Source of the DNA: Dipylidium caninum
Taxonomy: Eukaryota > Platyhelminthes > Cestoda > Cyclophyllidea > Dipylidiidae
Direction of reading: 5' to 3'
Assembly (NCBI GenBank): GCA_017562135.1
Contig: QEYB01000290.1
Coordinates: forward strand, 806,001-870,000
Length of the DNA: 64,000 nucleotides
The notes under the pieces are model-generated. The model saw only the letters and a list, made by a program, of their open reading frames with translations. It had not been told where the DNA came from and ran no database searches. How positions within the stretch are numbered: position 1 is the stretch's first letter; the number at the start of each line of letters is the position of its first letter. Of the stretch, positions 10,651 through 22,231 are shown one piece after another. A program made the translations under genes and the position numbers.

Positions 10651-12415
10651 TCGCGAGCGATCTCCGTCCTCCCCGATTGGAGCCGAGGTCTTGTCCACAG
10701 TCAGAGATGCCTTCACACTAATTCTTCTTAAGTTGTTACCTCGAAAAACACGCAACAGCACTCACATTCCGCACAACCCGGCATTTTACAATGTTACACA
10801 CCAAGCCAGCTCCGTAATATCCGTAAGAAACCACTTTTAGTGCTGAGTTAACCTCTACTTTCGCCACAAAAATTATGACCCTCTGTAAAAACGAAGAAGA
10901 AATGGCATGGACAAGGGCGAGCCTAGACGTGGTTGTTACAGTTCAACTCGAAACGGAGTGTGTACGATCGTGGAGAAACAAAGGCGCAAATCCATCATGA
11001 CGATAGTCCGAATGACCAGAGTGTTGACATTTGGCGGCGAATGTAGTCCCAATGGAGAATAACTGTCTTCCTATTTTTGTCACTGTCGGCTTATGGATGG
11101 GCATTTCCACCATCTCACATTTCGAAGGGGATGGGAATGGCGACAGTATTGGGAAGTCCTTGTTTGTAACCTTTGTAACGTAAAATCTAGACGAGGCATC
11201 TCGAATCTTGTGGAACATCAGCAAATTCAATTGCTGTCGCCTGAGATCGCAGTGAGCGGCTCAAACTAATGCACTTCGAGCCTGCGTTTGAGCTAAAAAG
11301 GACTTGCGGCACCCTCCGTCGATTTTCAAGCCCCATTCTGACAAGAAAATGTCCCTACTCCAGCTCCGGCGCTGGCTTCAACACATGTACTGGTAAAGTA
11401 ACGCCAAGCTGGAGGCAGTCTACAGCACAGGCACCCTTGTTATTTGAAAATGCCGTCGCCGACACCAATATTTGACCAACAAGTGACGTGCTCTATCCAA
11501 TCTACCTGTCTAAAGCCTGTCTAATCAAAGGTTAACACGGAAAGAAATATAAGATGGAAAGAGAGCCACGAAAATTTCCTAATCTGTCTTATTGTTTGCT
11601 TCTAGTCGACTAAAGGGAAATTCTCAGTTTTGAGTCGTGTCCAAATCAGGATCCGACATCAAGCCCCTTTTACTTCATCAACCCAACTTCCTGCATAAGG
11701 TTTGGGAGATGCCGAACAATACATGGATGCGATACGAAGGAAATTAAAACCATTTCCAACCTCAACTTTAATCGAATTATAAGTTTAATGTATGCATTTT
11801 AACAAACCCTCCTTTAAAAATTGTCAGGAGACGACAAATGGGGGTGTGAAGTAAAGTGATGGGTGATATATCTACAAAATAGAGTTATGAAATGTAAGTG
11901 GAATGTTGGATCTGGATTAAAGAGAAAAGAAAAATGACAAAATGAGCCAAATATTAAGGTACGCCGGGGTCCCGCGATCCTCTTCTTCACTGTCCAATCA
12001 GAAAACACCTTCCCTTCCTTATTGTCATGATCTTGCGGCCTGGACTGGCAGGACAATGGCATTATGAATACCAGTGAGTGCAATACCCCAACATCGCGAA
12101 GCTGGCAATATACGCCAACGCACCGTCTTGGCTCTTCAACCATCAAAATGGTCTCTCTAAGGGAGGTCTTTGAAGTTGACTGTCATTCAGGTGTGATCAC
12201 AATTCTGCATCAATGCCAATTCAAGCGGTGTTTGTGAAGTGAGCTATAGGGGAATTGTCACAACCATTAATGACAGGAACGGGATGCCACTGCCCCACAC
12301 ACAGGTAAAACAAAGCGGTTCCGACACAAAGCCTAGAAAATTGGTTGGCATCTACTTGACATGACCCTCATGCATGACATGGCGGTTATGTCAGGCAGGT
12401 AGGCAACTGAGAGGC
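10651..12415. other. Intergenic between secreted genes A and B
   Basis: No convincing exon. Open frames on both strands (for example 10943-11230 and 11814-12146, minus) lack splice support or recognisable sequence. Confidence 0.45.
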
Positions 12416-12422
12416 TATAAAA
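12416..12422 (+). promoter_or_regulatory. TATA box of secreted gene B
   Basis: TATAAAA lies 58 bp before the ATG at 12474, matching the arrangement at gene A. Confidence 0.7.
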
Positions 12423-12473
12423 GCACGCGTATTTCAAGATTTTACCAGACAAACGCGGGTCTCCTGAATTACC

Positions 12474-13948
12474 ATGCGCCTGCACCAGCTAGCCCTACTT
12501 GGCCTTCTCATGATCGTTGGTGCGTCCATCCCCGTCCACGCCCCTGTTCCTGTCCCTTTCCCCTTCCCCTTTCCTCGTCCTGCTCTGAACACAGGCAACG
12601 AGGTTCAATTGCCAAATGTCTTAACAATACTTGACAGCGATACTTAAGATATATTTATTTTGTCCTTTCCCTTAGGCCACACCCGCGCTACTTCCATGTG
12701 AGTTTCGCTTTTTTTTACATTGAAGTTAAAATCCTCTTCCAGGTTCGTTTTCTCCTGTTTCGGCAAACAGTGCTCCGAGTCTGTTCTCTGCAATCAAACC
12801 GTTAGTGGCTTTCAGCTGGTGCCCTTCAAGTTAATGGTGAGTTGCGCCTGTTTCCCTCTGTCAGTGCGACCTCATGTTCTCAAGCACAAGTGAGTGTGGA
12901 CAAGTTTGTTTTTGTCTCCGCCTAGGAAGCAGCGCCGAAACAACTCTTCAGTGCCTCCTGTGATCCTACGCAAACAGTTTGTGCCAAAAATAACGGTATT
13001 TATTTAATTTTATTACCTTATAAGATGGTACAAACCACTGGTCTTTGTGTCACTTTTAATTTATTGACATGTCTCCACCTCCCTCCACCTCCTTCCACTC
13101 TCACTGCCGCCGCCACATCCCGCCACTCTCGCCTTTGGGCCTCCTGAACCCTGACCAAGAGGGACAGGAGGTCAGACGAGTGCAAGCGGTTCCTAAATCG
13201 CCCACAACTTGAATGTCTTTTTTTTAATCTTCCGTTATAAGGTGTCTATCGAGTGATTTCCACCGATGGCAATGAAACTACGCCCTTGTTCCTGAGTAAG
13301 TGCATCCATACATCAAAATTGTCCATTTCCACTTTCCTGAGGACGAAATCAGTAGTTTATAAAATAACGTATCCTGTTTATTTACTTTACCAGGCAAACT
13401 GCTCAAAACGAATTTCTTCCAGTTACCGGATAACCACCGGAGTCGCCGAACGCCTTCACTGGGCTCCAATAAGGTAGGGTGACCGAGTTAAGGAGGCTAT
13501 TTGCGGGCACCTCCCCTTTACGATGGTATTTTGCGTATCTCCTCATTTTTAGGTGATTCATATTAATATAATGGGGAAAACTCTCGAGCTCATTCCTGAT
13601 AACGCCACGTGTGGAAGTGAAGAATGCCCCAAGTCCTTCGTCTGTAAGTTCCTACGTCTCCTTTGCTGGTTGTCCTCACCCACCTTGGTCACTCCGGTCC
13701 GAAGACCTTCACGATGACCCTGGTGTCAGTGACCTCAACCGCCTCGCCCTCCTTTTGCAGGGGTCACCTCGGTGGAGTACCAGGGAAGGGTGAACTTCTC
13801 ACCCTATATATACACGCTTAGCGGAGAACCGACTCCCGGAGCACGTAACGAAACCGCCTACATGGACATTAGCTGCTACCATCCCAGAACTACTCCCAAA
13901 CCCTCGAGACGACGCGTAACTCGCTGCTACCCTGTGAGACCTAACTGA
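12474..13948 (+). CDS. Small secreted protein B, paralogue of A
   Basis: Exons: 12474-12519, 12676-12697 (22 nt), 12743-12836, 12926-12995, 13242-13295, 13394-13473, 13553-13643 and 13761-13948; phases close to 214 residues. Exons 2, 3, 4 and 7 have exactly the same lengths as in gene A (22, 94, 70 and 91 nt). The protein begins with a hydrophobic leader (MRLHQLALLGLLMIVG). It keeps the same landmarks: FSCFGKQCSESVLCNQTV, SASCDPTQTVCAKNNG, ATCGSEECPKSFV, WVTSVEYQGRVNFSPY and RRRVTRCYPVRPN. Exons 5 and 6 are the most diverged part between the paralogues. An alternative reading of exon 1 past the GTGCGT donor runs into a stop, and the 22-nt exon then could not be used. AATAAA follows at 14053. 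Function unknown. Confidence 0.85.
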
Positions 13949-13993
13949 GGCGTTAGGATTGCCAGGATAACCGGCGTTTATTCTACCGCCCCG

Positions 13994-14002
<9 letters not shown>

Positions 14003-14024
<22 letters not shown>
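14003..14024. repeat. (CT)n microsatellite in gene B 3' region
   Basis: A run of C is followed by about eleven CT units, directly behind the stop of gene B and before its poly(A) signal. Confidence 0.85.
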
Positions 14025-14052
14025 GTCTCTTGCTTCCAGTCATTACTTAGCC

Positions 14053-14058
14053 AATAAA
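14053..14058 (+). terminator. Poly(A) signal of secreted gene B
   Basis: AATAAA about 105 bp after the stop codon. Confidence 0.6.
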
Positions 14059-14399
14059 AGCCATTTCAGTAGTATATGCCTGGTTGACTTCGTGAAGGGA
14101 GAAGAGGGCAGGACGTTTCTTACCGCAGCATGCATGACGAAGGTCGGACGAGGCGTGACAAGGAGGCTGGTAGAGCCCGGTTGTAGAGCAGTGAAAGTGA
14201 CCACCTCGCCTCACTCCTCGCTCTAATTGTCAGGTCTGCCAGAAGCTTCTACTCGTTTCTATGATAACAATTTTTGACACGTAGTACAAGTCTATTTGGT
14301 GCTCGTTCGACTCTCTATTTTTCTCGCCTCGTGTAAGCATTCTGATGTTGCAAATGGACTAAAATACAGTTGATCCGCGTTAATCTTACATGTGAAATG

Positions 14400-15300
14400 C
14401 TAGTGTAGCCATGGACTGATGAAGTCCATCTACATCAGCGTATTTTGTACCGATTTCAACAAGGAAGGAATGCTACACATGCATGTAGAAATTCATTGAA
14501 AGCGTTCGGTCTCATAAAGGCACAGTTTTTGAGTGGAAAGGTGATTTCGACCTTTGTGATGAGCCACGTTTGGGCGACCATCTTTGATCAACGACGATGT
14601 TGTCAAGACCGCTTTGAAGCAAGATTTTTTCTGGCAATATGGGAGATCACCGAATGGCTCAATTCAACTCAGCAAGCCATTTTGGACAATCTGTGCGAGC
14701 ATTCTACAACGGCTGCTGCATGAATGAAGACATGAGAAGCTGGACGACCGAGTTGCCATATGCACATTACTGCCTGCTTGGAACAAAATCGAGCGGAGAA
14801 GAAAAGCGGATTAGCCATGAAAAAAATCTTAAGAAAAGGGGCACTTTCACCTCGGAAGTAAATATGACTGTGGAAAAGGGAATGTTCTGCTGTGTGTTCG
14901 ACTTTTAAAACCGAGAGAAAACTCCATTCGTCGAAGTACTGACATCAGGTGGACAAGTTGAAGACGGCAGTGGAAGAAAAGAGGCCGACGATGTTGGAGA
15001 GGGAGGACATTACATTGCACCAGGACAATTCCATGCCACCTGCTGCTTTGGTGACTGTTGGAAGAATTGCAGAAATCGGCTGGGAAATTCTGTTGCATCC
15101 ACAATACTCCCCTGACTTAGCTCCCACCCTTCGACTATCACCGAATTTTATCCTTACAACAATTTTTAAAAGACAAAAGATTGAGAAATTAAGAGGATAT
15201 CCAATAAGCACTGATTCATTTTTTTGGCAACAATAGATGGACCATTTTTCAAAAACCGGATATAAAAATGTCTTCCAGCTGGCAAGATGTCTTTACAAGT
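14400..15300 (+). mobile_element. Degenerate mariner-family transposon
   Basis: Three frames together recall a mariner transposase. Near 14440-14600 there is an N-terminal helix-turn-helix region (RFQQGRNATHACRN, then in another frame GDFDLCDEPRLGDH, matching the mariner block before the linker). At 14949-15236 the C-terminal catalytic part reads DKLKTAVEEKRPTML, ITLHQDNSMPPA and GWEILLHPQYSPDLAP, which is the usual arrangement of the second and third catalytic aspartates. Stops and frameshifts separate the blocks and the first catalytic aspartate region is not readable, so the copy is dead. I could not define terminal inverted repeats or a TA duplication. Confidence 0.75.
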
Positions 15301-18200
15301 AATGTCAGTGATATTATTTAATAATGCTTATTAAAGTCAAAATAATTTTGCTTTGTTTTTTCCAAAAGTGACGGAACTTTCTGGTAGATTCTGTACTTTG
15401 TCCACCGCCTTTGTCCCACAGAATTTCATTCCCCTTATTCGACGAATAACTGGCGAAAGGTGATATGGAGAGCCTGTTAGAATGCAAATGGGATTTCGTC
15501 AAATTTCCCGGCGGTAAAAGTTCCCGAGGTTGCGTGTGCTTGAGGCTCCAACGTGGCTTCCCCCCCCCCCCCCGGGGAAAGCGAGTGTGTTTGAGATTCT
15601 CCCAGGTGTACCGAAGGCCGCTCGAATGTGTCAAAACGCCTCAGGTAGTCATATTAGAGGATTTTGGAGGTGACTAACTGATTTTTCCTCCGCAAATCGA
15701 GAGGAGAAGGCGAATGCGGAGTTACAGGACCATCGCGTTTACAATGAACGTGGGCCTCTTCGAGAGGAGTTTGGCCAGCAGTTAGGAATTAGACGCCCGG
15801 GAGTTCCCGACTTTATCATTGTTGACACGTGAGCCTCAAAGGCCTTCGTGGTAGATGAGGCCGCTATGCCGCAAGAATTGGACAGTGCTCAGAACAGGAT
15901 AGTTTTTTGACAAAAAAGAACGATGGAAATGTTGACAAATTTTTGAATTTGAATCTGGTAGTGTCAAATTCAAAGGGAAGAGGCCTTTCCAGGCTTAGGA
16001 TACAGTTCTTTTAATTCCAATTACTGGAAATAGGTGTAATTTTTGGCAAAATTTTGTCGTAATTCACAACCCTTCTCGTCCATCCTATCCACTGCCGATG
16101 TGTGTACACTTCCACGGAAAAGTCACTCAGCTCCGTTGACACCTTCGTTGTGCAGCGGCTGTCACGTTCGCGAGAGTCAGAGCTCCTCTCTGTCACCAAA
16201 GGCTAACTTGGAGACTCATCTGCACTGCCCCTGAGGTTTCGTGGGCGGTCTCGCATTTAGCCGTTCCTCACGCCTTCTCCCCTTTCCTCGCCAGCCCCCC
16301 TGTCAAACACAGCTTCTTGCTGATTGGCCAAAAAGGCGTAAATGCAAAATATTTGACACAGTCTCTTCTCATCTTGACGCTACATTCTGTCGTGAGGCGG
16401 TCAGTGCTAATGGATGGTCGAAAGAATTTCACGCGTGTGTCACTTCAGCCATTCACTCCATTCTCATTCGCCTGAAGCAATCACTTCGTAGCTAATTCTA
16501 CCGCTTCTAGCGCGGACGAATTGAGCACGTGACTGGGAGAGGAGAGGACCTAACGAGGGCAACCACAGTCCAGTCGGGTGGAGTGTTAGTCTGGTAACTG
16601 AAAATTCCTCTCATTGACGTAGGAGCATCGCGTTCCTTGGGCATGACTCTCGCCATTCCACTCCTTCCCGTCTTCTTTGCTCTCCCCCAATAATAAATTT
16701 TATTTTAACTTTCGAAAGCACATTTACTGAGTGTAATATTTGTGAACAAACTTCATTTTCCTGTAATCATTCCATCTCAAGAGGGATGTCCACCAGAATG
16801 AGCTTATCCACTCTTACCACAATTTCATGGCTCGATCCGAAAGATGGCTCTTTCCCGCAGAGTAGGGTGGGGATCAACTCCCGACCCCACGGGATTGCGG
16901 CGGAAGCGTCTGTTATTTTAGTCGCTCAACCTACTTCCCATATTAAGTAGTATGTCAGGGGGCTAATAATGGGTGACAGCAGCGTCCAAAAACCTTTCCC
17001 TTGCCGCATCAATACAAGATTACGACCCGGCTCAGTGTGCACATTCGGGGACACTTTTTCTATTACTCTTCTACTAACGAAAGCAATTTTCAAATTCGCA
17101 GGAATCCTCGACATCCAGATTGTGGATTACACAACGTCGCCTCCTTTAACACTCTCATCTTGATGGTCAAAAGGTTCTGAAGACAGAACCCACCCACTTC
17201 CGACCCGTAAGACACTTTGCTTTGTCAAGTTTGCACCAGAGGAGGGTAAAATTTTGCCTTCTGTTTAGTCTCACTCCTTATCACTTAAGCAAGGTCAGCA
17301 GTTGTGGCGGGAGGTATCGCCCGCCTTTGATGTGGTCCCCTGCCGCCCTGCCATCCTGCCACCCTGCCACCCGCGGCATCGATATTCCTTCAAGCCGACG
17401 CGACAACTTAGGAGGCCATTTTATGATTCGTCTTCTAAGTGGAAATTAATGCATGTGCACTGAGCGCACCGGGACACTCAGTGTAAATTCAGGAATTTAG
17501 GAGATCTGCGACCAGATTGCATTAATTGAAAAAAAAGTTTGGTATTAGACACCATTTAAGTGTACCTTTCGTGCACTCTCCGCGATTGCATGTAGCGTCA
17601 GCCATTGCACAGCCCTTGAAATCGTGGCGAATTCCTTCCCGACGCCTTGCCAAATGCCCAGTAAGTGGACATCGCTTCTTAGGCAGGCTCTGAGGAACCG
17701 CAACATCTCGTGCACATTGGGAGTGGCGTTTCTTCGTCCCGTTCCTTTTGTTTCATTTTCTGCTATTACTTGTTTTTAGACTAATTGGAAAACACATCAG
17801 AACAATTTCATCCTAATTGCCAGAGCGATGGATATCTCTCCCTCTCAGCCTGAACTATCCCGCATCTCACTAAGCAAAATGATCACCCAACGCCCCAATT
17901 AACTCACTTTGGCTTGTCCAAGGAGGACTGGAAGGAGGTGGTCTCCCCTCCAGAGCTATTGCAATTAAGCTTTGGGTCTATCTGACACTGAAAACTTTCA
18001 CAAACAATATAAAGCTTACTTTTAGCACAGTACTATTATTGCATACCTTAGAAATAAGGATGGGGGAGGGTAGAGAGACGGAAGGACAATTGGTGGGGAG
18101 GAAAGGAGGGGAGTTTGTTGTGTGGTGGAGAAAAGATCAACAATTACATAGTAAAGAATGGCCAAGATCAACAATAGGATGGGTTAATAGGTGTGTGTGT
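15301..18200. other. Intergenic; repeats, no supported gene
   Basis: No exon with splice support. It contains a C homopolymer (about 15560-15574), a CTGCCA/CCC-type tandem tract near 17341-17372, a dispersed repeat copy at 16317-16473 and a GT tract near 18191-18202. The 3' end of the glutamate transporter gene abuts it on the right. Confidence 0.5.
16317..16473 (+). repeat. Dispersed repeat, copy 1
   Basis: About 150 bp beginning TTGCTGATTGGCCAAA and containing GACGCTACATTCTGT and GTGCTAATGGATGG. It matches a second copy at 19839-19992 block by block with small indels, so both derive from one repeat family. Confidence 0.7.
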
Positions 18201-18204
18201 GTGA

Positions 18205-21200
18205 TTACCCTCTAAGAGTGGTAGTAGCTTCAACGAGTTCCATCGACACATTATTGTGATTATTGCCCTCGTCATCATCGTCATCATCGGCGCTGTCGTC
18301 CTGATTTTCAGTCCATTTTGTGCGTGGTACAGCCACACTGACACTGTTCAAGCGTTTGGCTGGTATACGAAGCTGCTCCCGACATAGGTGAGCCACTATA
18401 CCTGCACCAAACGCGTCGCCAGTAACGTTGATGGCAGTACGAATTCGGTCCCTAGATGGAATATGCTACTTATCCGCTTGTCAGTAGCGAACCATGCCCA
18501 TGGTAGTCTGAGCTACTAGAATGAATGACTAGAACTTGGCGATTATTTAGTCAGTGTCGAAGGCATTTAAGTAAGTTAGGCTATCGAAAATGGTCTCTCG
18601 GTTGCAATAGGGACAAGGAATGAAGAGCCGCACTTTCTTCAGAACGCGACCAATCGGCGTCGCTTTGTGGCGCAGAACAACGACTTCGCGAGGAGCCATC
18701 CAATTAGGCCCTTCGGGCGGATACGTGACGATCAAATGACTTTCATGTAAATCACCTGTCGGTGGTGATTTTGGCGCATTTTGTTTACGTTATAAGTACA
18801 AAAGATGCTTTGTTCCTGCAGCAGCTTTCGGTGGCCTTAAAGTCATCGAGATGAACAAGGTGAAGGTTACGTAGGGTCATTTTTCATCACAAGAGCCACT
18901 AGGGGGGCCTAAAATCCCTGGCCAGTTGAAATGTACGTCGCGGGAATCGTAAAGTTGTTTTCGCACTTACAGCATCCAGTCAACAGCAAAGATGAGCGCG
19001 ATGTCATTTATGGGAAGACCAACAGAGGTGAGCACCATCACCATGGTGACCAGACCAGCACTGGGCACTGATGCAGCTCCAATAGCGGCCAATGTCGCCG
19101 TTATGCTTTAAAAAAAAGAAAAAGTGAGAAGGCAATTCTGACCTTGTCAGAACCTACCAATCATAATGGGAACACGTATGCGCAAGGTCCTTACTGTTCA
19201 TTAATGGAGCCACAAAAATAAACATTTTTTTGCGCAAGAGATGATTAAAGACACCATCTAAAAGACGTTTTGGGGTTAGTCCATAAAGCCCTGCTATTAT
19301 AAATCAAGTGCGCGAGGCTGTTGACTCCAAGCTCACATCAGGCACGCTTAGGAGGCATCAACGACTCACCTGACAGTAACCAGCTGACCGATAGAGAGAG
19401 CGTGCTCGTTGATTTGGGCGATGAAGATGCAGGCCACGGCCTCGTAGAGAGCAGTACCGTCCATGTTGACTGTGGCGCCAATGGGGAGGACAAAACGCGT
19501 CACACGAGCGTCTATGCCCAAATTCTCCTCCAGGCATCTGAGCAAATTTGAGGTGAAATGAGAATCCAGTCCTCGGATGCACACAATCTGCTATGTGTGT
19601 GCATGATTCCCGCAAAAATGTATCGGTAGAAGTTACCACAAATGGCACATAAATAATCACAAGGGCGTGCTTGACAAAAGAGACGTCTTCATGGCAGTGG
19701 ATAGAACTACGCGAGAGAAGATCTGACATGTGGTCTCTACCACACTGCCTCTCGCGTTTCGAGGAGTATCTTTCTATTAACAGTCCCATTTCCTCTCCCT
19801 CTACTCTTGAACATCAAGCGAGGGAAATAATAACCTGCCTTGTTGATTGGCCAAACGCGGGTAAATACAACATACTTAACATGATCACTTCCCACCTTGA
19901 TGCTACATTCTGTGAAGTATTTGGTGCTAATGGATGGGAGAGAGGATTTCAGGTGTGTGAGCTTAGCTGTCCCTTCCGCTCTCATCCGCCCTCCGGAACC
20001 CCAAACTGCGTGTTTCGTTGCGGAGTCCGGCTCCGCCCCGGATGTCATCGCAATGGAAGATGAACGATCAAAAATGCAATTTTACAAAAGAACAGTTAAA
20101 GGTCGGCTGTCGGATAAACATCAAGTTGGGCAGTCTTTGAGGGAGAAAAAGGCTATTTTCCCTTTATGCATTCTATTTGATAAATCTTCCGCTCTTTTAC
20201 CCCAGCAAATACAGACAAATTGGCAATTTACTCACTTGAAGGTGATGGGTAGGGTGGCCGAGCTAGATCCTGTGCCAAGCGCCATGAAGAAGGCTTGAAA
20301 TAGTCCTCGCATATACACGAGAGGATTTTTACGACAGATGATAAAGTACATGAGCATCAGTGTAAGGAAGAGGTGAACCGTCAGACCCGTAATGACTGTC
20401 AGCATGTAGAGACCCAGACCGGTCACGGTGCTCATCAAGTCGTCTATTGCGATTATCTGACCGATGATGAGGAAGATTATTCCCAGAGGTGCGTACCTGC
20501 ATTGAAGGGAAATTAAAGGTTTTAATTTTCTCAGTAAGAATTTATTTGATTGCCCATTCGGACGGCTTTCAACTGAAGTGGATTGGGGACTATTTTCTGT
20601 TGCCTGGGCAAAACAACCATCCAACCAGGTTTAAACAACTTTCCCCTATGGAGATTTGTTGGGGATTCTTGTAAACCCCCCAAAATCGCCTCCACACCCT
20701 TGGAGCCGTCGTGGTAGCTGGTAGCTTTTCCACTATTTCACATCTGATTTGTTGTTATGAGCATACAAAAAAGTTTCTCCATCTCATCCTCGTGAAAACC
20801 GAGGATGAGTGGTAGTGACGGTTGATTCGAAACGTCATAGCAACACATTAGTCCCGCAAAGGACGGAGGGGGAACCCCGGGTGGGGGGGACGAAACGGGA
20901 GAGAAGAGGCTTTACTCAAGGTCATTTGGTGGCCATTTCACTTACCACATGATAACACGTACAAGACGCATAATAATTTCATTCATGATAATGAAGAAGT
21001 CCAACATGAGACGACCCTGCTTCCCCATTGAGGCGATACCGAGGCCGAAGGCAATGGAGAAAGTGACAAGGCCTAAAAAGATATTCGTACGAAAATACGT
21101 ACTGGCGGCACTCTCAAAGATCGCTTTTATCCGCCCGGACGGGACCGACGGGACGGGACGGGACGGGACGGGACGGGACGGGAGAACGGACGGACGGGAC

Positions 21201-22187
21201 GGGACGGGACAGGACGGGGAATGTTAGCCACCGAGATGACCAACTTATTAGTGATAAGAAGACTACGGGAAAACCTATGGAAGCGGAGAAGGCCACTTTT
21301 TAAAGCTCACCATTCCGGTTACACCTTCACTCGATCATTGGCGAGATTGGCAAGAGGGAGAGTCCAAGCAAACAAATAGGAATTTCTTCAATCTTACTCA
21401 CCGAGTACATTAGTATTGTCGATTAAGGTTGCCTTCGCAATCTCCTCGGTGAATTCCTTAATTACTGTCTCATTGCCCTAAAAAAATAACGTTAAACCAT
21501 AAGTTTGAGGGTCTGAGTCGAGTCCACGTTATCTCTCAAGTGGCAAATAAGGAAAGAGGGCGGGAAGTGGCGAAACGAGTGGGGTCGGGGGAAGCGGAAC
21601 ACATTAGCTAGCGTTTGGCCCGTCTCTGGGGCCGAAGGAGGAGGCGAGGTAGGTAGTGCGATTAAAGAGGCACTTGCTTCTTCCACTTTCTTCTGCACGG
21701 TGACATTCTTCATCTGACTGGAGACTTGTTTGGTACACGCCTGGATGATGTTCTCCGGAAACATATTTCTAAATTGGAGGAGAGAAAAACAACATCGGTG
21801 GTAAATAGTGAGCGAGCTCGGGTTACCTTCCACCTTCTACCTCTCACTCGCCTTTTTATATAGTCTCAAATATTTTTGTCTTAACTCATGGCCCTTTTTG
21901 GCTTAAACAAGTATCAGCTATGATTCGGTGGTGATATGAAGAAGAGGATGAGTAGGAGGAGGAGGAGATTGAGGCGGGGAAAGATGAGGAAAATGAGGAG
22001 GAGAGAGAATAAAACGAGGAGGAGGAGGAGTATGAGTACCGGTTTACTCCTTTCTGGAGTACGAACGTGGGCGCAAATTAGATGATGAGAGTGTCGCACA
22101 TGTTGAACGGTGTCTACGCCTCCAGCTAAGCGGAGGTCCCACTGGAACTGGGACTGGCTTGTAGAGCATATGTCCGTGGTGGTACTC

Positions 22188-22231
<44 letters not shown>

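Noticed and set aside
14415..14440. CTGATGA core recalling a hammerhead ribozyme
   Set aside because: The second conserved block (GAAA with flanking stem) is not at a suitable distance, and the segment lies in the mariner coding remnant.
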